NCBI GenBank assembly: GCA_016715815.1
Contig: JADJXN010000001.1
Coordinates: 186,001-250,000 of the forward strand
DNA length: 64,000 nt
Source: Oligoflexia bacterium
GTDB taxonomy: Bacteria > Bdellovibrionota > Bdellovibrionia > JABDDW01
Reading direction: 5' to 3'
Of this stretch, positions 51,525 to 60,862 are shown piece by piece (position 1 is the stretch's first letter; each line of letters opens with the position of its first letter). The notes beneath the pieces were generated by a model. That model ran no database searches. It was not told where the DNA came from and saw only the letters and a list, made by a program, of their open reading frames with translations. The translations under genes were made by a program, and so were the position numbers.

Positions 51525-52424
51525 TCAAACTTTTCCCAAGATAAAGGTATTGATTTGGTTTAAAATCCACTCAGGTTCCTCTTCTTGGAGGTGGTGGCCG
51601 GCGGCGGGATGGGTTTTTAATTCAGAGTTTGCTATTAATTCAGATAATTTTTTTGCAAATTTATTCTCACTCACCACAAAATCATTTTTACCCCAAAGAA
51701 TTAGTGTGGCAGCTGAGATCTCTTTGATTCTTTCTTTTAAATTTAAGTCACTCACACAATCAAAAGAACACATTAAAGCATAAGCTGCGTTTGAATTTAT
51801 TAAATAAGGTATTAAATAGTCTTTTATAGAGCGTAAAGTAAAACTTTTTTTTGCTCCATAAATGGGCTGCATAATTAACCTTACAATTAATGGGTTTGCC
51901 ATCCAAAAAAGAAGCCGTGCTAAAAAAGCAAAGTTTGCTAAATTAATTTTAGAAATTTTAGCATCATAGGCTGGGGAAATTAAAATTAAAGATTCAACAT
52001 TTTGTTTATCTCTTAAAGCTAACTCAAGAGCAATGTTTCCACCCATGCTATTAGCACAAATTACTGCCGGTTTTTTAATTACCAAATCAATAAACTTACC
52101 CAATAAATTAGCCTGTGCTTTTAGCGAGTAAAACTCTCTTTTTAAAGGCTTGTCTGAAAAGCCAAACCCCAAGAGATCTATTTCAAAAACACAAAAACCA
52201 TCTTTTATAAGCAGTGGTGTAAGGTGCCGCCAGCAATGAATATTTGCTGCAATTCCGTGAATTAACAATATTGGCTTGGCAGTTAACGGGCCCGTTACTT
52301 TATAGTGTATTTTTTGGTCATTAATATTTGCAAAATTATAAGTAGTTATATTTTTTGCCCATAAAAACTTAAAGGCAAAATGCGCTAAAAATAAAAGCGC
52401 CAAAACAATAAGCAGAAAAAACAT
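51525..52424 (-). CDS. Alpha/beta-fold hydrolase with N-terminal membrane anchor
   Basis: The 299-residue protein starts with a hydrophobic anchor (FFLLIVLALLFLAHFAFKFLW). The alpha/beta-hydrolase core follows: oxyanion HG in LLIHGIAAN, nucleophile Ser in CANSMGGNIAL, Asp in ILWGKNDFV and His in AAGHHLQEE. The substrate is unknown. It is coupled by a one-base overlap to the small Cys-containing gene upstream. Confidence 0.85.
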   Translation of the reverse strand: MFFLLIVLALLFLAHFAFKFLWAKNITTYNFANINDQKIHYKVTGPLTAKPILLIHGIAANIHCWRHLTPLLIKDGFCVFEIDLLGFGFSDKPLKREFYSLKAQANLLGKFIDLVIKKPAVICANSMGGNIALELALRDKQNVESLILISPAYDAKISKINLANFAFLARLLFWMANPLIVRLIMQPIYGAKKSFTLRSIKDYLIPYLINSNAAYALMCSFDCVSDLNLKERIKEISAATLILWGKNDFVVSENKFAKKLSELIANSELKTHPAAGHHLQEEEPEWILNQINTFILGKV

Positions 52425-52633
52425 TAATCAATTTCCTGGGTACGACAAAAAGCCACCATTCCTGTGGTTTTAACATCATGGAGTTGTTGCTCTTTTAAAT
52501 GGGGTGCGGTGGGGTAGCCAAATGTGCACTTAACGGTTGATGAATCAAAGTGCGCACAATCTTCGCAAGAAGTTGCGTAATTCATTTTAAAAAATACGTC
52601 TTTGTCTACGAAATCTCTAACTATTTCACCCAT
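52424..52633 (-). CDS. Small Cys-rich protein
   Basis: A protein of about 69 residues; the ATG at 52633 (MGEIVRDFVDK) is preferred over an in-frame TTG at 52651. It has CEDCAHF, a later KCTFGYP and an H/C pair (CRTQEID), a possible metal-binding site. No domain is recognised. It shares one base with the alpha/beta hydrolase gene, suggesting linked function. Confidence 0.6.
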   Translation of the reverse strand: MGEIVRDFVDKDVFFKMNYATSCEDCAHFDSSTVKCTFGYPTAPHLKEQQLHDVKTTGMVAFCRTQEID

Positions 52634-52690
52634 AAATATATGTGCCTTCAAGTCTTGACATCTATTTAAAAACTCTCACGTTTATATAGT

Positions 52691-55240
52691 ATGAAGATGA
52701 ACAAACTTACAACAAAATCTCAAGAAGCGCTCAATCTAACCCATGAGCTTGCCCAAGAGCTGGGGAACCCAGCTATAGATAATATTCACCTATTAAAGGT
52801 TTTAAGCACACAAGATGAAAGTGTGGTGCCCCCCACATTACAAAAAATGGGGTTAAAAACATCTGAGTTTATAATACAAGTTGAAAAACTTTTAGAGCAG
52901 GAGCCCCAAGTACAGGGTGTGCAAAATATTAACATGACATCTGCTTTTAAAAAGACCCTGGATTTAAGTGAAAAAATCAGTCTTGAATTTAAAGACGAAT
53001 TCATAAGCACAGAACATCTTTTTATAGCTCTGTTTTCAGATGCTAAAATTCAAAAGCTCTTAAGAAATTATCAAATTACAGAGGAGAGTTTTAAAAAAGT
53101 CTTAAGAGAATTAAGAGGTAATCAAAAAGTAACAGATCAAGAGCCTGAAGCTAAATTTCAGGTTTTAGAAAAATACACTCAAGATTTAACAAAACTTGCA
53201 GCTAGTGGAAAGCTTGACCCTGTCATAGGCCGTGATGAAGAAGTAAGGCGTGTGATGCAGGTTCTAAGCCGTAGAACAAAAAACAACCCTGTTTTAATTG
53301 GTGAGCCTGGGGTTGGTAAAACCGCCCTTGTTGAGGGGCTTGCGCAAAGAATTGTTAAAAAAGATGTGCCTGATACTTTAATGAATAAAAAGATACTTAC
53401 ACTAGATTTAAGTGCAATGGTGGCGGGAGCAAAGTACCGCGGTGAATTTGAAGATAGACTAAAAGCTGTTTTAAAAGAAGTAAAAGCCCATGAGGGCTCT
53501 TTGATATTATTTATTGATGAAATTCACACACTCGTAGGAGCGGGCTCCGGCGGTGAAGGTGCTATGGATGCAAGTAATATGTTAAAGCCAGCCCTTGCCC
53601 GAGGAGAGCTGAGATGTATTGGCGCTACAACGTTAGATGAGTATAGAAAGTACATTGAAAAAGACGCAGCTTTAGAGAGACGTTTTCAGCCTGTGTTTGT
53701 GGGCGAGCCAACATTAGAAGACACAATAAGTATTTTACGGGGCTTAAAGGAAAAATACGAGGTTCACCACGGAGTTAGAATTAAAGATGCCGCCATTGTT
53801 AGTGCTGCAACACTAAGCCATCGCTACATTGCTGATAGGTTTTTACCAGACAAAGCCATTGACTTAATAGATGAGGCAGCAAGCCGTTTAAGAATAGAAA
53901 TTGGCAGTCTTCCCGCCGCTATTGATGAAAAAGAAAGAAAAGCCATTCAGTTACAAATTGAAAGAGAAGCCCTTAAAAAAGAAACCGATGATTTAAGCAG
54001 CCAAAGGCTATCTAAACTTGAAGATGAATTAGAAGTACTTCAGCGTGAGGTACAAAAACTTAAAAGTCAGTGGCAAACAGAAAAAGCACAAATTCATACA
54101 GTAAGAGATGTTAAAGCTCATATTGAAGAAACTAAAAATCTTATAGCAAAGGCAGAGCGAGAAGGGGATTTGGGAAAAGCTGCAGAGCTGAAATATGGCA
54201 AACTGCCTGAGCTTGAGGGAAGGCTTAAAGATTATGAAAAATCTGGTTCCACAAAGGCTAAAATGCTTAAAGAAGAAGTGGGGCCAGAAGACATTGCCGA
54301 AGTGGTTTCCAAATGGACGGGGATTCCCGTTTCAAAAATGCTTGAAGCCGAAGCCCACAAATTACTAAAAATGGAAGAGCGTTTACAAAAGCGCGTTGTT
54401 GGCCAAGACCATGCACTTGAAGTTGTTGCAAATAGCATTCGTAGAGGGCGAGCTGAAATCTCTGATCCTAATCGACCCATTGGTAGCTTTATTTTCCTAG
54501 GCCCTACAGGGGTTGGTAAAACTGAAACTGCAAAAGCTTTGGCAGAGTTTTTATTTGATTCTGACCAAGCCATTGTCCGTATAGACATGAGCGAATATAT
54601 GGAAAAGCATTCAGTATCTCGGCTTGTTGGAGCTCCTCCGGGTTATGTGGGTTATGAAGAGGGTGGGCAACTTACAGAAGCCATTAGAAGAAGGCCTTAT
54701 TCAGTTATTTTGTTAGATGAAATTGAAAAAGCACACCCTGATGTGTTTAACATTTTACTTCAAATGCTTGATGATGGAAGGCTTACAGATAGCCAAGGTA
54801 GAACAGTGGATTTTAAAAACACAGTAGTGATTATGACATCAAATATTGGTAGCCAATATCTGCTTGAGGGAAATAAAGATGCAGTGATGAAAAGCCTAAG
54901 GTCCCATTTTAGACCAGAGTTTTTAAACCGTGTTGATGATATTGTTATGTTTAACCAACTTGAAGAAGCTCAAATTGCAAGTATTGTTAAGATTCAATTA
55001 GAAAATTTAAAAACAAGACTCATGGATAAAAAAATTCAAATAGATTTTGATGATTCTGCAGTAAAGCATCTTGCCCAAGCTGGTTTTGATTCTATCTACG
55101 GAGCAAGACCCCTTAAAAGAGCCATTCAAAATGAAATTCAAAATGAGCTTGCAAAGCGCATTATTGGGGGCGAGATCATTGCGGGTAATAAAATTCTTAT
55201 AAAAGCTAAAAATCAAAAGATAGAATTTGTTAAAAAATAA
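52691..55240 (+). CDS. clpB: ATP-dependent chaperone ClpB
   Basis: The 849-residue disaggregase has a Clp-N repeat domain (1-145), AAA+ domain 1 with GEPGVGKT and DEIHTLVGAG, the helical middle domain (about 400-520, KLEDELEVLQREVQKL) and AAA+ domain 2 with GPTGVGKTE and VILLDEIEKAHPDVFN. It works with DnaK to dissolve protein aggregates. No ribosome site is seen before the ATG at 52691. A TTGACA (52655-52660) and TATAGT (52685-52690) are present but 24 bp apart, which is too far for a normal promoter. Confidence 0.97.
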   Translation: MKMNKLTTKSQEALNLTHELAQELGNPAIDNIHLLKVLSTQDESVVPPTLQKMGLKTSEFIIQVEKLLEQEPQVQGVQNINMTSAFKKTLDLSEKISLEFKDEFISTEHLFIALFSDAKIQKLLRNYQITEESFKKVLRELRGNQKVTDQEPEAKFQVLEKYTQDLTKLAASGKLDPVIGRDEEVRRVMQVLSRRTKNNPVLIGEPGVGKTALVEGLAQRIVKKDVPDTLMNKKILTLDLSAMVAGAKYRGEFEDRLKAVLKEVKAHEGSLILFIDEIHTLVGAGSGGEGAMDASNMLKPALARGELRCIGATTLDEYRKYIEKDAALERRFQPVFVGEPTLEDTISILRGLKEKYEVHHGVRIKDAAIVSAATLSHRYIADRFLPDKAIDLIDEAASRLRIEIGSLPAAIDEKERKAIQLQIEREALKKETDDLSSQRLSKLEDELEVLQREVQKLKSQWQTEKAQIHTVRDVKAHIEETKNLIAKAEREGDLGKAAELKYGKLPELEGRLKDYEKSGSTKAKMLKEEVGPEDIAEVVSKWTGIPVSKMLEAEAHKLLKMEERLQKRVVGQDHALEVVANSIRRGRAEISDPNRPIGSFIFLGPTGVGKTETAKALAEFLFDSDQAIVRIDMSEYMEKHSVSRLVGAPPGYVGYEEGGQLTEAIRRRPYSVILLDEIEKAHPDVFNILLQMLDDGRLTDSQGRTVDFKNTVVIMTSNIGSQYLLEGNKDAVMKSLRSHFRPEFLNRVDDIVMFNQLEEAQIASIVKIQLENLKTRLMDKKIQIDFDDSAVKHLAQAGFDSIYGARPLKRAIQNEIQNELAKRIIGGEIIAGNKILIKAKNQKIEFVKK

Positions 55241-55267
55241 ACTTTATGGCACCTTAAATGCTTAAGG

Positions 55268-57151
55268 ATGGGTGCTTTAGGGGTTGTTTTATTATTTTTT
55301 AGCTTTTTTGCCTCAGCAGAGGTGAACTTTACTGTTTTGCAAACCAGTGATTTACATAGCCACTATACAAATACAGATAGTCCTTTTCAGTTAGGCGGCC
55401 TTGCAAGAGTAGCTACCAAAATTAAAGAGTTAAAAAGTATAAATGAAAACACTTTAGTTTTAGATGCCGGAGATTTTACTGAAGGTAGTATTTTTTTTGT
55501 AGACCGTGCAGGGGTGGCAACTTACCAAATTATGGAGGCCATTGGCTATGATTCTATTGTACTTGGCAACCACGATTGGCTCGTTGGCCCCCAAGAACTA
55601 TATAAGAGCTTAGAGGCATCCCAATTTAGCATTCCTATCTTAAGTGCAAATCTTGATTTATCAAAGCTTGACCCAAAAGTAGAATTACAAAAATACTTAA
55701 AGCCGTACATTATTAAAAACGTGGGTGGGTTAAAAATTGGAATTTTAGGTCTATCAACATTTCAATTTATTTTTGATTCTTTCTTTTTGCCCGTTAAACT
55801 TTTGGACCCAGTACATATAGCAAAAAAATATGTTGAACAACTAAGAGACGTTGAAAAGTGCAATGTGGTTATTGTTTTAAGCCATTTAGGTTATGAGGCA
55901 GACCGAGCCGTAGCAAAAAACGTTAAAGGAATTGATCTTATTGTGGGCGGCCACAGCCATTTATTATTTAAGAACCTAGCTTATGAATCTGGCGTGCCTA
56001 TTTCTCATGTTGGTAAATGGGGACACTATTTAGGGGAAATTAATTTAGCATTTGATAAATCAAAAGTTTTAGTTAAAGGGCATAAAATCCATGAAATTAA
56101 ACCGCAAATTCAAGAAGATCATGCAGTTGGAGCCATTATTAGTGGGGCCATTTTTAATATAGAAAAAAAATGGGGAAAAATCTTTTCTGATAAAATTCTT
56201 TTCTCCCAAGTAGATCTGCCTGTTAAAGATTATAGAAGTGACAATCTCATTGGCCACTGGGTAGCAGATGGCTATAGGGAATTTACTAAATCAGATATTG
56301 CCTTTGAAAACCCAAGTTATGCTTCACGGGACATTTTTAAAGGTTACACGCACACGGCTGATTTATTTAACATCTTCCCACACATATATAACCCGCAGAC
56401 GGATAGAGCTTGGACATTAAAAACCTTTTTAATCAGTGGGCTTTACACAAAACTTCTTGTTTCAGGAATTTTTAGAGCGGGGCTTTATTTAAAAATGAGC
56501 AATGCTAGGGCGGTTTTGGATTTATCTAAAACAGTTAACCAGCTCCAACTTTTAGAGGTGAATGGTTCCCCCATAGACCCACAGAGAATGTACAAGGTGG
56601 CGGGGACTGATGGAATTGCAGAAGCTATTGAGTTTTTAAAACTTTATGGCATTGATATAGGTGTCGCCCAAATGCAAGATACTAACGTTGAAGCTTGGAG
56701 AGTGGCAGCAAATTATATTCAATCAAAATCTCCTATTACGTATAATAAAATTAATTGGGAAGCTAGGGTTAGAACGTTGCAACCTGATGTTGTCATAAGG
56801 CCTGAGGAAATGCTTAGTAGGGTAATAAATAAAGACATTACTGAGCTTAAGTTTAAAGTTAGAAATACAGGTTTTGAACAGGCTCGAAATATTGAGCTAA
56901 AAGTTCTAAGAGCAAAAAAACCATTTGATACATTAATAAGCCGAGATGAAAAACTTTTAGAAGACACTGAAATAATAAAAATAGGCTCTCTAGATTCAGG
57001 TGCTTTTAAAGAATTTAATTTTAATATTAATACAAAAGACATTCTTCCAGGTAGGTACACAGTGAGTTTTATTTTAAATAAAGTTGAAGGTGAATTTGAA
57101 ATTGAGAATAATAAATTAGATACTTATTTAGATTTAGGAGAGAGCTTTTGA
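55268..57151 (+). CDS. 5'-nucleotidase/UshA-like metallophosphatase with CARDB-like C-terminus, exported
   Basis: The 627-residue protein has a signal peptide (ALGVVLLFFSFFASAEV) and a calcineurin-like metallophosphatase domain (about 20-265) with TSDLHSHY, DAGDFTEG, LGNHDW, VLSHLGYEAD and VGGHSHLL. A UshA-type C-terminal nucleotidase domain (about 310-500) follows. The last 130 residues (LSRVINKDITELKFKVRN, then TGFEQARNIELKVLR) resemble a CARDB beta-sandwich domain. It may release phosphate from nucleotides or sugar-nucleotides in the periplasm. The ribosome-site-like AAGG at 55264-55267 lies inside a 6-bp hairpin (CCTTAA/TTAAGG) that abuts the ATG. The stop overlaps the next start by 4 bp. 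Confidence 0.85.
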   Translation: MGALGVVLLFFSFFASAEVNFTVLQTSDLHSHYTNTDSPFQLGGLARVATKIKELKSINENTLVLDAGDFTEGSIFFVDRAGVATYQIMEAIGYDSIVLGNHDWLVGPQELYKSLEASQFSIPILSANLDLSKLDPKVELQKYLKPYIIKNVGGLKIGILGLSTFQFIFDSFFLPVKLLDPVHIAKKYVEQLRDVEKCNVVIVLSHLGYEADRAVAKNVKGIDLIVGGHSHLLFKNLAYESGVPISHVGKWGHYLGEINLAFDKSKVLVKGHKIHEIKPQIQEDHAVGAIISGAIFNIEKKWGKIFSDKILFSQVDLPVKDYRSDNLIGHWVADGYREFTKSDIAFENPSYASRDIFKGYTHTADLFNIFPHIYNPQTDRAWTLKTFLISGLYTKLLVSGIFRAGLYLKMSNARAVLDLSKTVNQLQLLEVNGSPIDPQRMYKVAGTDGIAEAIEFLKLYGIDIGVAQMQDTNVEAWRVAANYIQSKSPITYNKINWEARVRTLQPDVVIRPEEMLSRVINKDITELKFKVRNTGFEQARNIELKVLRAKKPFDTLISRDEKLLEDTEIIKIGSLDSGAFKEFNFNINTKDILPGRYTVSFILNKVEGEFEIENNKLDTYLDLGESF

Positions 57152-57876
57152 AAAACTTTAAAACCAGTTTATTTATAATTTTATTTTTATTTTCTCAACT
57201 ATCCTATTCGGCTACTAGAAGAAAAAGTGATTATAAAGAATCAACAGAGGTACCACTTTCAGTAACACATATTTTGCCAAGTGCCTTTGTTATTCCTGGT
57301 GGTACATTGGTTTTAGGAACCACTTTGGGTATTGGCTTTTTTGATGTTTTTGACGTATCTACAAATTTGTACCTAGATCTTTATTCTGTCTATAACGTAG
57401 CTGTAAAAGTTGGTGTTTATAGCTCTAAAGATTTTGCCTTTGCTGTACATGGTGGTTATGTTTCCCAAAGTGTTACTTCTCAAAGTGTGGACCCAAGTAC
57501 TTTACAAATTATAAACACAAAATCTTCTGTAACTTCAGTTGAGCCTGGAGCAACACTTTCTTATAGAATTATGCCGCAATTTACAGGTCACATTGGTGGG
57601 AAAGCTGTTATCAGAAACCCTGTACTTACAAAGCAAGCTTTTGTTCCAAAGACCGGCTTTATTCAAGGCAATACCGTTAATAAAGAATTTGTTTTAGGCA
57701 TAAACCCTGAGCTTTCTTTAGCCTTAGGTGGCTCTTATGATTTAACCTATGACACCCCAGGGGCCGGGTTATCTTTATACCTAGGTAGCTTTCAAATTGG
57801 TGTTCACTACTATTTTGGCGTTACAGAGGGTGCAGCTCAGCCCCTATTGGGCGGTGGTTACACAGCTAGGTTTTAA
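57148..57876 (+). CDS. Exported outer-membrane beta-barrel-like protein
   Basis: The 242-residue protein starts at TTG overlapping the nucleotidase stop, with a signal peptide (SLFIILFLFSQLSYSA). The mature part is rich in alternating strands with Gly and aromatic residues (GGTLVLGTTLGIGFFDVFDV, GLSLYLGSFQIGVHYYFGV) and ends GGGYTARF with a terminal Phe, the typical barrel signature. No specific family is recognised. Linked to the nucleotidase by a 4-bp overlap, so perhaps it helps take up its product. Confidence 0.72.
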   Translation: MKNFKTSLFIILFLFSQLSYSATRRKSDYKESTEVPLSVTHILPSAFVIPGGTLVLGTTLGIGFFDVFDVSTNLYLDLYSVYNVAVKVGVYSSKDFAFAVHGGYVSQSVTSQSVDPSTLQIINTKSSVTSVEPGATLSYRIMPQFTGHIGGKAVIRNPVLTKQAFVPKTGFIQGNTVNKEFVLGINPELSLALGGSYDLTYDTPGAGLSLYLGSFQIGVHYYFGVTEGAAQPLLGGGYTARF

Positions 57877-57890
57877 AAAGCCCATTCCTC

Positions 57891-57919
57891 TTGACGCAGC
57901 CAATAATCTTAAGTAAAAA
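57891..57919 (+). promoter_or_regulatory. Candidate sigma-70 promoter of the riboflavin operon
   Basis: TTGACG (57891-57896) and TAAAAA (57914-57919) are 17 bp apart, a fair -35/-10 pair. They are 25 bp before the ribD ATG at 57945. No FMN riboswitch fits in the 68-bp gap. Confidence 0.35.
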
Positions 57920-57944
57920 CTTGGCCATAAGAGGAGTTTTTTCC

Positions 57945-59075
57945 ATGGGTGAAGTTTTACCCCATCAATTTCACGAACATTTTATGAAAAAGGCTTTAGA
58001 GCTTGCCAAAAAGGCCAAGGGTAATACTCATCCTAACCCTCCAGTTGGAGCCTTAGTTGTAGATAAAAATGGAAATATTACCGGCCAAGGCTTTCACCCA
58101 AAGGCGGGCGAAGATCATGCAGAAGTTATCGCCATCAATGAAGCTCTAAAAGCTCAAAAAGATTTATCAGACTGCACACTATATATCACTTTAGAGCCTT
58201 GTAACCATCAAGGTAAAACTCCACCATGTGTTGATAAAATTTTGGAATCTAAAATTAAAAAAGTAGTGGTGGGTTGTGTGGACCCAAACCCACTAATGAG
58301 TGGTAAAAGCATTGAAATATTAAAAAATAATCAAATTGATGTCACACTTAGTTCTTTAAACTTGGAATGTGAAAAACTAATTCGCGGCTTTAAATCTATT
58401 ATTAAAAATAAGCGCCCTTTTGTAACCATTAAATGTGCGGTCACCTTAGATGGTAAGATTTCTACAGACACAGGTGAATCAAAATGGATCACAAGCCACG
58501 AGGCCAGAGTGTATGCCCATAAACTTAGATTTGAGCATGATGCCGTACTTGTTGGTATTGGTACTTTATTAAGAGATGACCCACTCTTAGACGCAAGACT
58601 CTATGATGAAAATAAACAACTTGTGAAGGCTGTTTTAGACCCATGGCTTGAAACGCCAGTGGATGCAAAACTTTTAACAAACGCAAAAGAGGTTATTATT
58701 TTTTGCGATAGTATAAATCCAGATGAAAAAAAAGAAAAACTTCAAAACTGCGGTTTTAAAGTTGTACCTGTTGATAGAGTGACTACAGATGAATTAGACC
58801 TAAACCAAATTCTTCAATCACTTTTAAATTTTAAAGTACAAGAAGTCTTTGTTGAGGGTGGCTCTAAAGTTTTAGGAAGTTTTTTAAAATATAATCTTTT
58901 TGACCAAATTAATTATTTTATGGCACCAAAAATTTTAGGCCAAAATGCTAGAAATGTTTTTGAGGGCTTTACAGCTTCATCTTTAAAGAATGCTTTTGAA
59001 TTTCAAGCTATGACAGTAAAAAAAGTTGGAAGCGATTTCGTATTTGAGGGGCAAAATGTTCACAGGCCTAGTTAA
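57945..59075 (+). CDS. ribD: Bifunctional riboflavin deaminase/reductase RibD
   Basis: A protein of about 376 residues. The ATG at 57945 has GAGGAG 8 nt upstream; an in-frame TTG at 57891 is less likely. The N-terminal zinc deaminase has HAEVIA and LEPCNHQGKTPPC; the C-terminal NADPH reductase has VTIKCAVTLDGKISTDTGESKWIT and FVEGGSKVLGSFL. It performs two steps of riboflavin synthesis. It overlaps ribE by 20 bp. Confidence 0.95.
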   Translation: MGEVLPHQFHEHFMKKALELAKKAKGNTHPNPPVGALVVDKNGNITGQGFHPKAGEDHAEVIAINEALKAQKDLSDCTLYITLEPCNHQGKTPPCVDKILESKIKKVVVGCVDPNPLMSGKSIEILKNNQIDVTLSSLNLECEKLIRGFKSIIKNKRPFVTIKCAVTLDGKISTDTGESKWITSHEARVYAHKLRFEHDAVLVGIGTLLRDDPLLDARLYDENKQLVKAVLDPWLETPVDAKLLTNAKEVIIFCDSINPDEKKEKLQNCGFKVVPVDRVTTDELDLNQILQSLLNFKVQEVFVEGGSKVLGSFLKYNLFDQINYFMAPKILGQNARNVFEGFTASSLKNAFEFQAMTVKKVGSDFVFEGQNVHRPS

Positions 59076-59670
59076 AAGCACGCAAAATATTTTAAAAAAA
59101 GAAAAAGTTGAGGGCGGCTATAATTTTATAGTGCAAAAACCAGAGAGTTGGGTTGATCTTGAAATTGGTGAGAGCATTTGTATAAACGGAATCTGTCTAA
59201 CCCTAGAAGAATTCACCCAAGATGCCATGAAGTTTTTTGTTGGACTTGAAACCCTGTCAAAAACAGATTTTTTATATTTAAAACCCCAAGATTTAGTAAA
59301 TTTAGAAAGAAGCCTTACCCTTCAAACACGTTTGGGTGGGCATCTCGTTTCTGGGCATGTAGATGGCGTGGGTCTTGTAACAGAGCTAATTCACCAGGGA
59401 GATTGTTTAAAATTAAAAGTAAGATTAAATGATGATCTTTTAAAATGGGTTGTAAAAAAAGGAAGTATTTGTGTTAGTGGGGTAAGCCTGACAGTAAACG
59501 AAATAGAAAATAATGAAGTAGAGGTTTTTTTAATACCAGAAACACTAAAACAAACAAATTTAAGCAAGTTAACCCTTGGCGCAGCAGTAAATATAGAGTG
59601 TGACCAGCTTGTAAAAGTAGTGGTAGAAAAATTTAAGGATATTTATGAACACAGTCTTAGAGCTCATTGA
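59056..59670 (+). CDS. ribE: Riboflavin synthase alpha subunit RibE
   Basis: The protein of about 204 residues starts MFTGLVKSTQNI after GAGGGG at 59046-59051; the in-frame start at 59026 would only add residues from the ribD region. Two lumazine-binding repeats are present (ESICINGICLTLEEF and GSICVSGVSLTVNEI), each with the conserved SGH-like loop in the first (HLVSGHVDGVG). It joins two lumazines to give riboflavin. It overlaps ribBA. Confidence 0.95.
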   Translation: MFTGLVKSTQNILKKEKVEGGYNFIVQKPESWVDLEIGESICINGICLTLEEFTQDAMKFFVGLETLSKTDFLYLKPQDLVNLERSLTLQTRLGGHLVSGHVDGVGLVTELIHQGDCLKLKVRLNDDLLKWVVKKGSICVSGVSLTVNEIENNEVEVFLIPETLKQTNLSKLTLGAAVNIECDQLVKVVVEKFKDIYEHSLRAH

Positions 59671-60862
59671 AGATGTTAAATTAGGTAAACCCGTTGTCCT
59701 AGTAGATGATGAAGACCGAGAAAACGAGGGCGATCTTGTCATTGCTGCAGAGTTTGCAACGCCAGAGATAATTAATTTTATGATTAAAGAATGCCGCGGG
59801 CTTGTATGCTTAAGTATGGAGCCAAACCAAATTGAAAAGTTAAATTTAGAATTAATGGTTTCAGAGCTTTATAATAAATCAAAAAATAAAACAGCATTTA
59901 CTCAAAGTATTGAAGCGGCCAGTGGTGTGACAACAGGGGTTTCTCCGAAAGATAGAGCGCATACCATAAAAACGGCTATTAACCCTAATATCAAAGCAGG
60001 TGAAATAGTCAGTCCCGGTCACGTATTCCCATTAAGAGCTCAAGAGGGTGGTGTTTTAAAAAGAGCGGGGCACTCTGAGGGTAGTGTTGATTTAGCAAAA
60101 CTTTCCAGCTTAAACCCAAGTGCTGTTATTTGTGAAATTATTAATGACGATGGCTCCATGGCAAGATTGCCTGAGCTAATTAAGTTTTGCCAAAAGCATA
60201 ATATAAAAATTGGGACAATTGCAGATATTATTAAACACCGAATTGAGAATGAAAGTTTCGTGGAAGAGGTAGCGGCAAGCTTACTTCCAACAAAATTTGG
60301 TAAGGATTTTAAAATTAGAGTTTTTAAAAATAAATTAGATAATGCTGAACACATTGTTCTTCAAAAAGGAGAAATTTCCCCTAATGAACCAACTCTTGTG
60401 CGTGTTCATAGTGAATGCATGACAGGAGATATTTTTGGAAGTCTTAAGTGTGATTGTGGCGATCAACTTCACATAGCCTTAAATAAAGTAGAGGCTCATG
60501 GAAGTGGTGTTGTACTTTACTTAAGACAGGAAGGTCGCGGAATTGGTTTAAGTAATAAAATTAAAGCCTATGCCCTACAAGAAGAAAGTGGCATGGACAC
60601 CGTAGATGCTAATTTGCATTTAGGTTTTAAATCGGATCAAAGAGATTATGGTGTAGGGGCACAAATTTTAAGAGCCCTTGGAATTAAAAACATAAAACTT
60701 ATGACCAATAACCCAGCTAAAAGGGTGGGCTTAAGCGGCTATGGTTTAACAATTGTAGAAAGGGTGCCAATTCAAACAACGCCACATGAAACTAATCTTC
60801 ATTATTTAAAAACAAAAAAGGAAAAGCTTGGGCATTTACTAGAGGGAGTACCATTTTTATGA
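59645..60862 (+). CDS. ribBA: Bifunctional DHBP synthase/GTP cyclohydrolase II RibBA
   Basis: The 405-residue protein fuses DHBP synthase (about 1-200; VDDEDRENEGDLVIAAE, SPGHVFPLRAQEGGVLKRAGHSE) to GTP cyclohydrolase II (about 205-405; HSECMTGDIFGSLKCDCG with zinc Cys, LYLRQEGRGIGL, MTNNPAKRVGL). It makes both riboflavin precursors from ribulose-5-phosphate and GTP. It overlaps ribE by 26 bp and ribH by 4 bp. Confidence 0.96.
   Translation: MNTVLELIEDVKLGKPVVLVDDEDRENEGDLVIAAEFATPEIINFMIKECRGLVCLSMEPNQIEKLNLELMVSELYNKSKNKTAFTQSIEAASGVTTGVSPKDRAHTIKTAINPNIKAGEIVSPGHVFPLRAQEGGVLKRAGHSEGSVDLAKLSSLNPSAVICEIINDDGSMARLPELIKFCQKHNIKIGTIADIIKHRIENESFVEEVAASLLPTKFGKDFKIRVFKNKLDNAEHIVLQKGEISPNEPTLVRVHSECMTGDIFGSLKCDCGDQLHIALNKVEAHGSGVVLYLRQEGRGIGLSNKIKAYALQEESGMDTVDANLHLGFKSDQRDYGVGAQILRALGIKNIKLMTNNPAKRVGLSGYGLTIVERVPIQTTPHETNLHYLKTKKEKLGHLLEGVPFL

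Noticed and set aside
54232..54588. A 118-residue minus-strand gene inside clpB
   Set aside because: Antisense to the conserved second AAA+ domain of ClpB; coding signal is clearly on the plus strand.
57877..57944. FMN riboswitch before ribD
   Set aside because: The gap is only 68 bp and lacks the conserved RFN helices.
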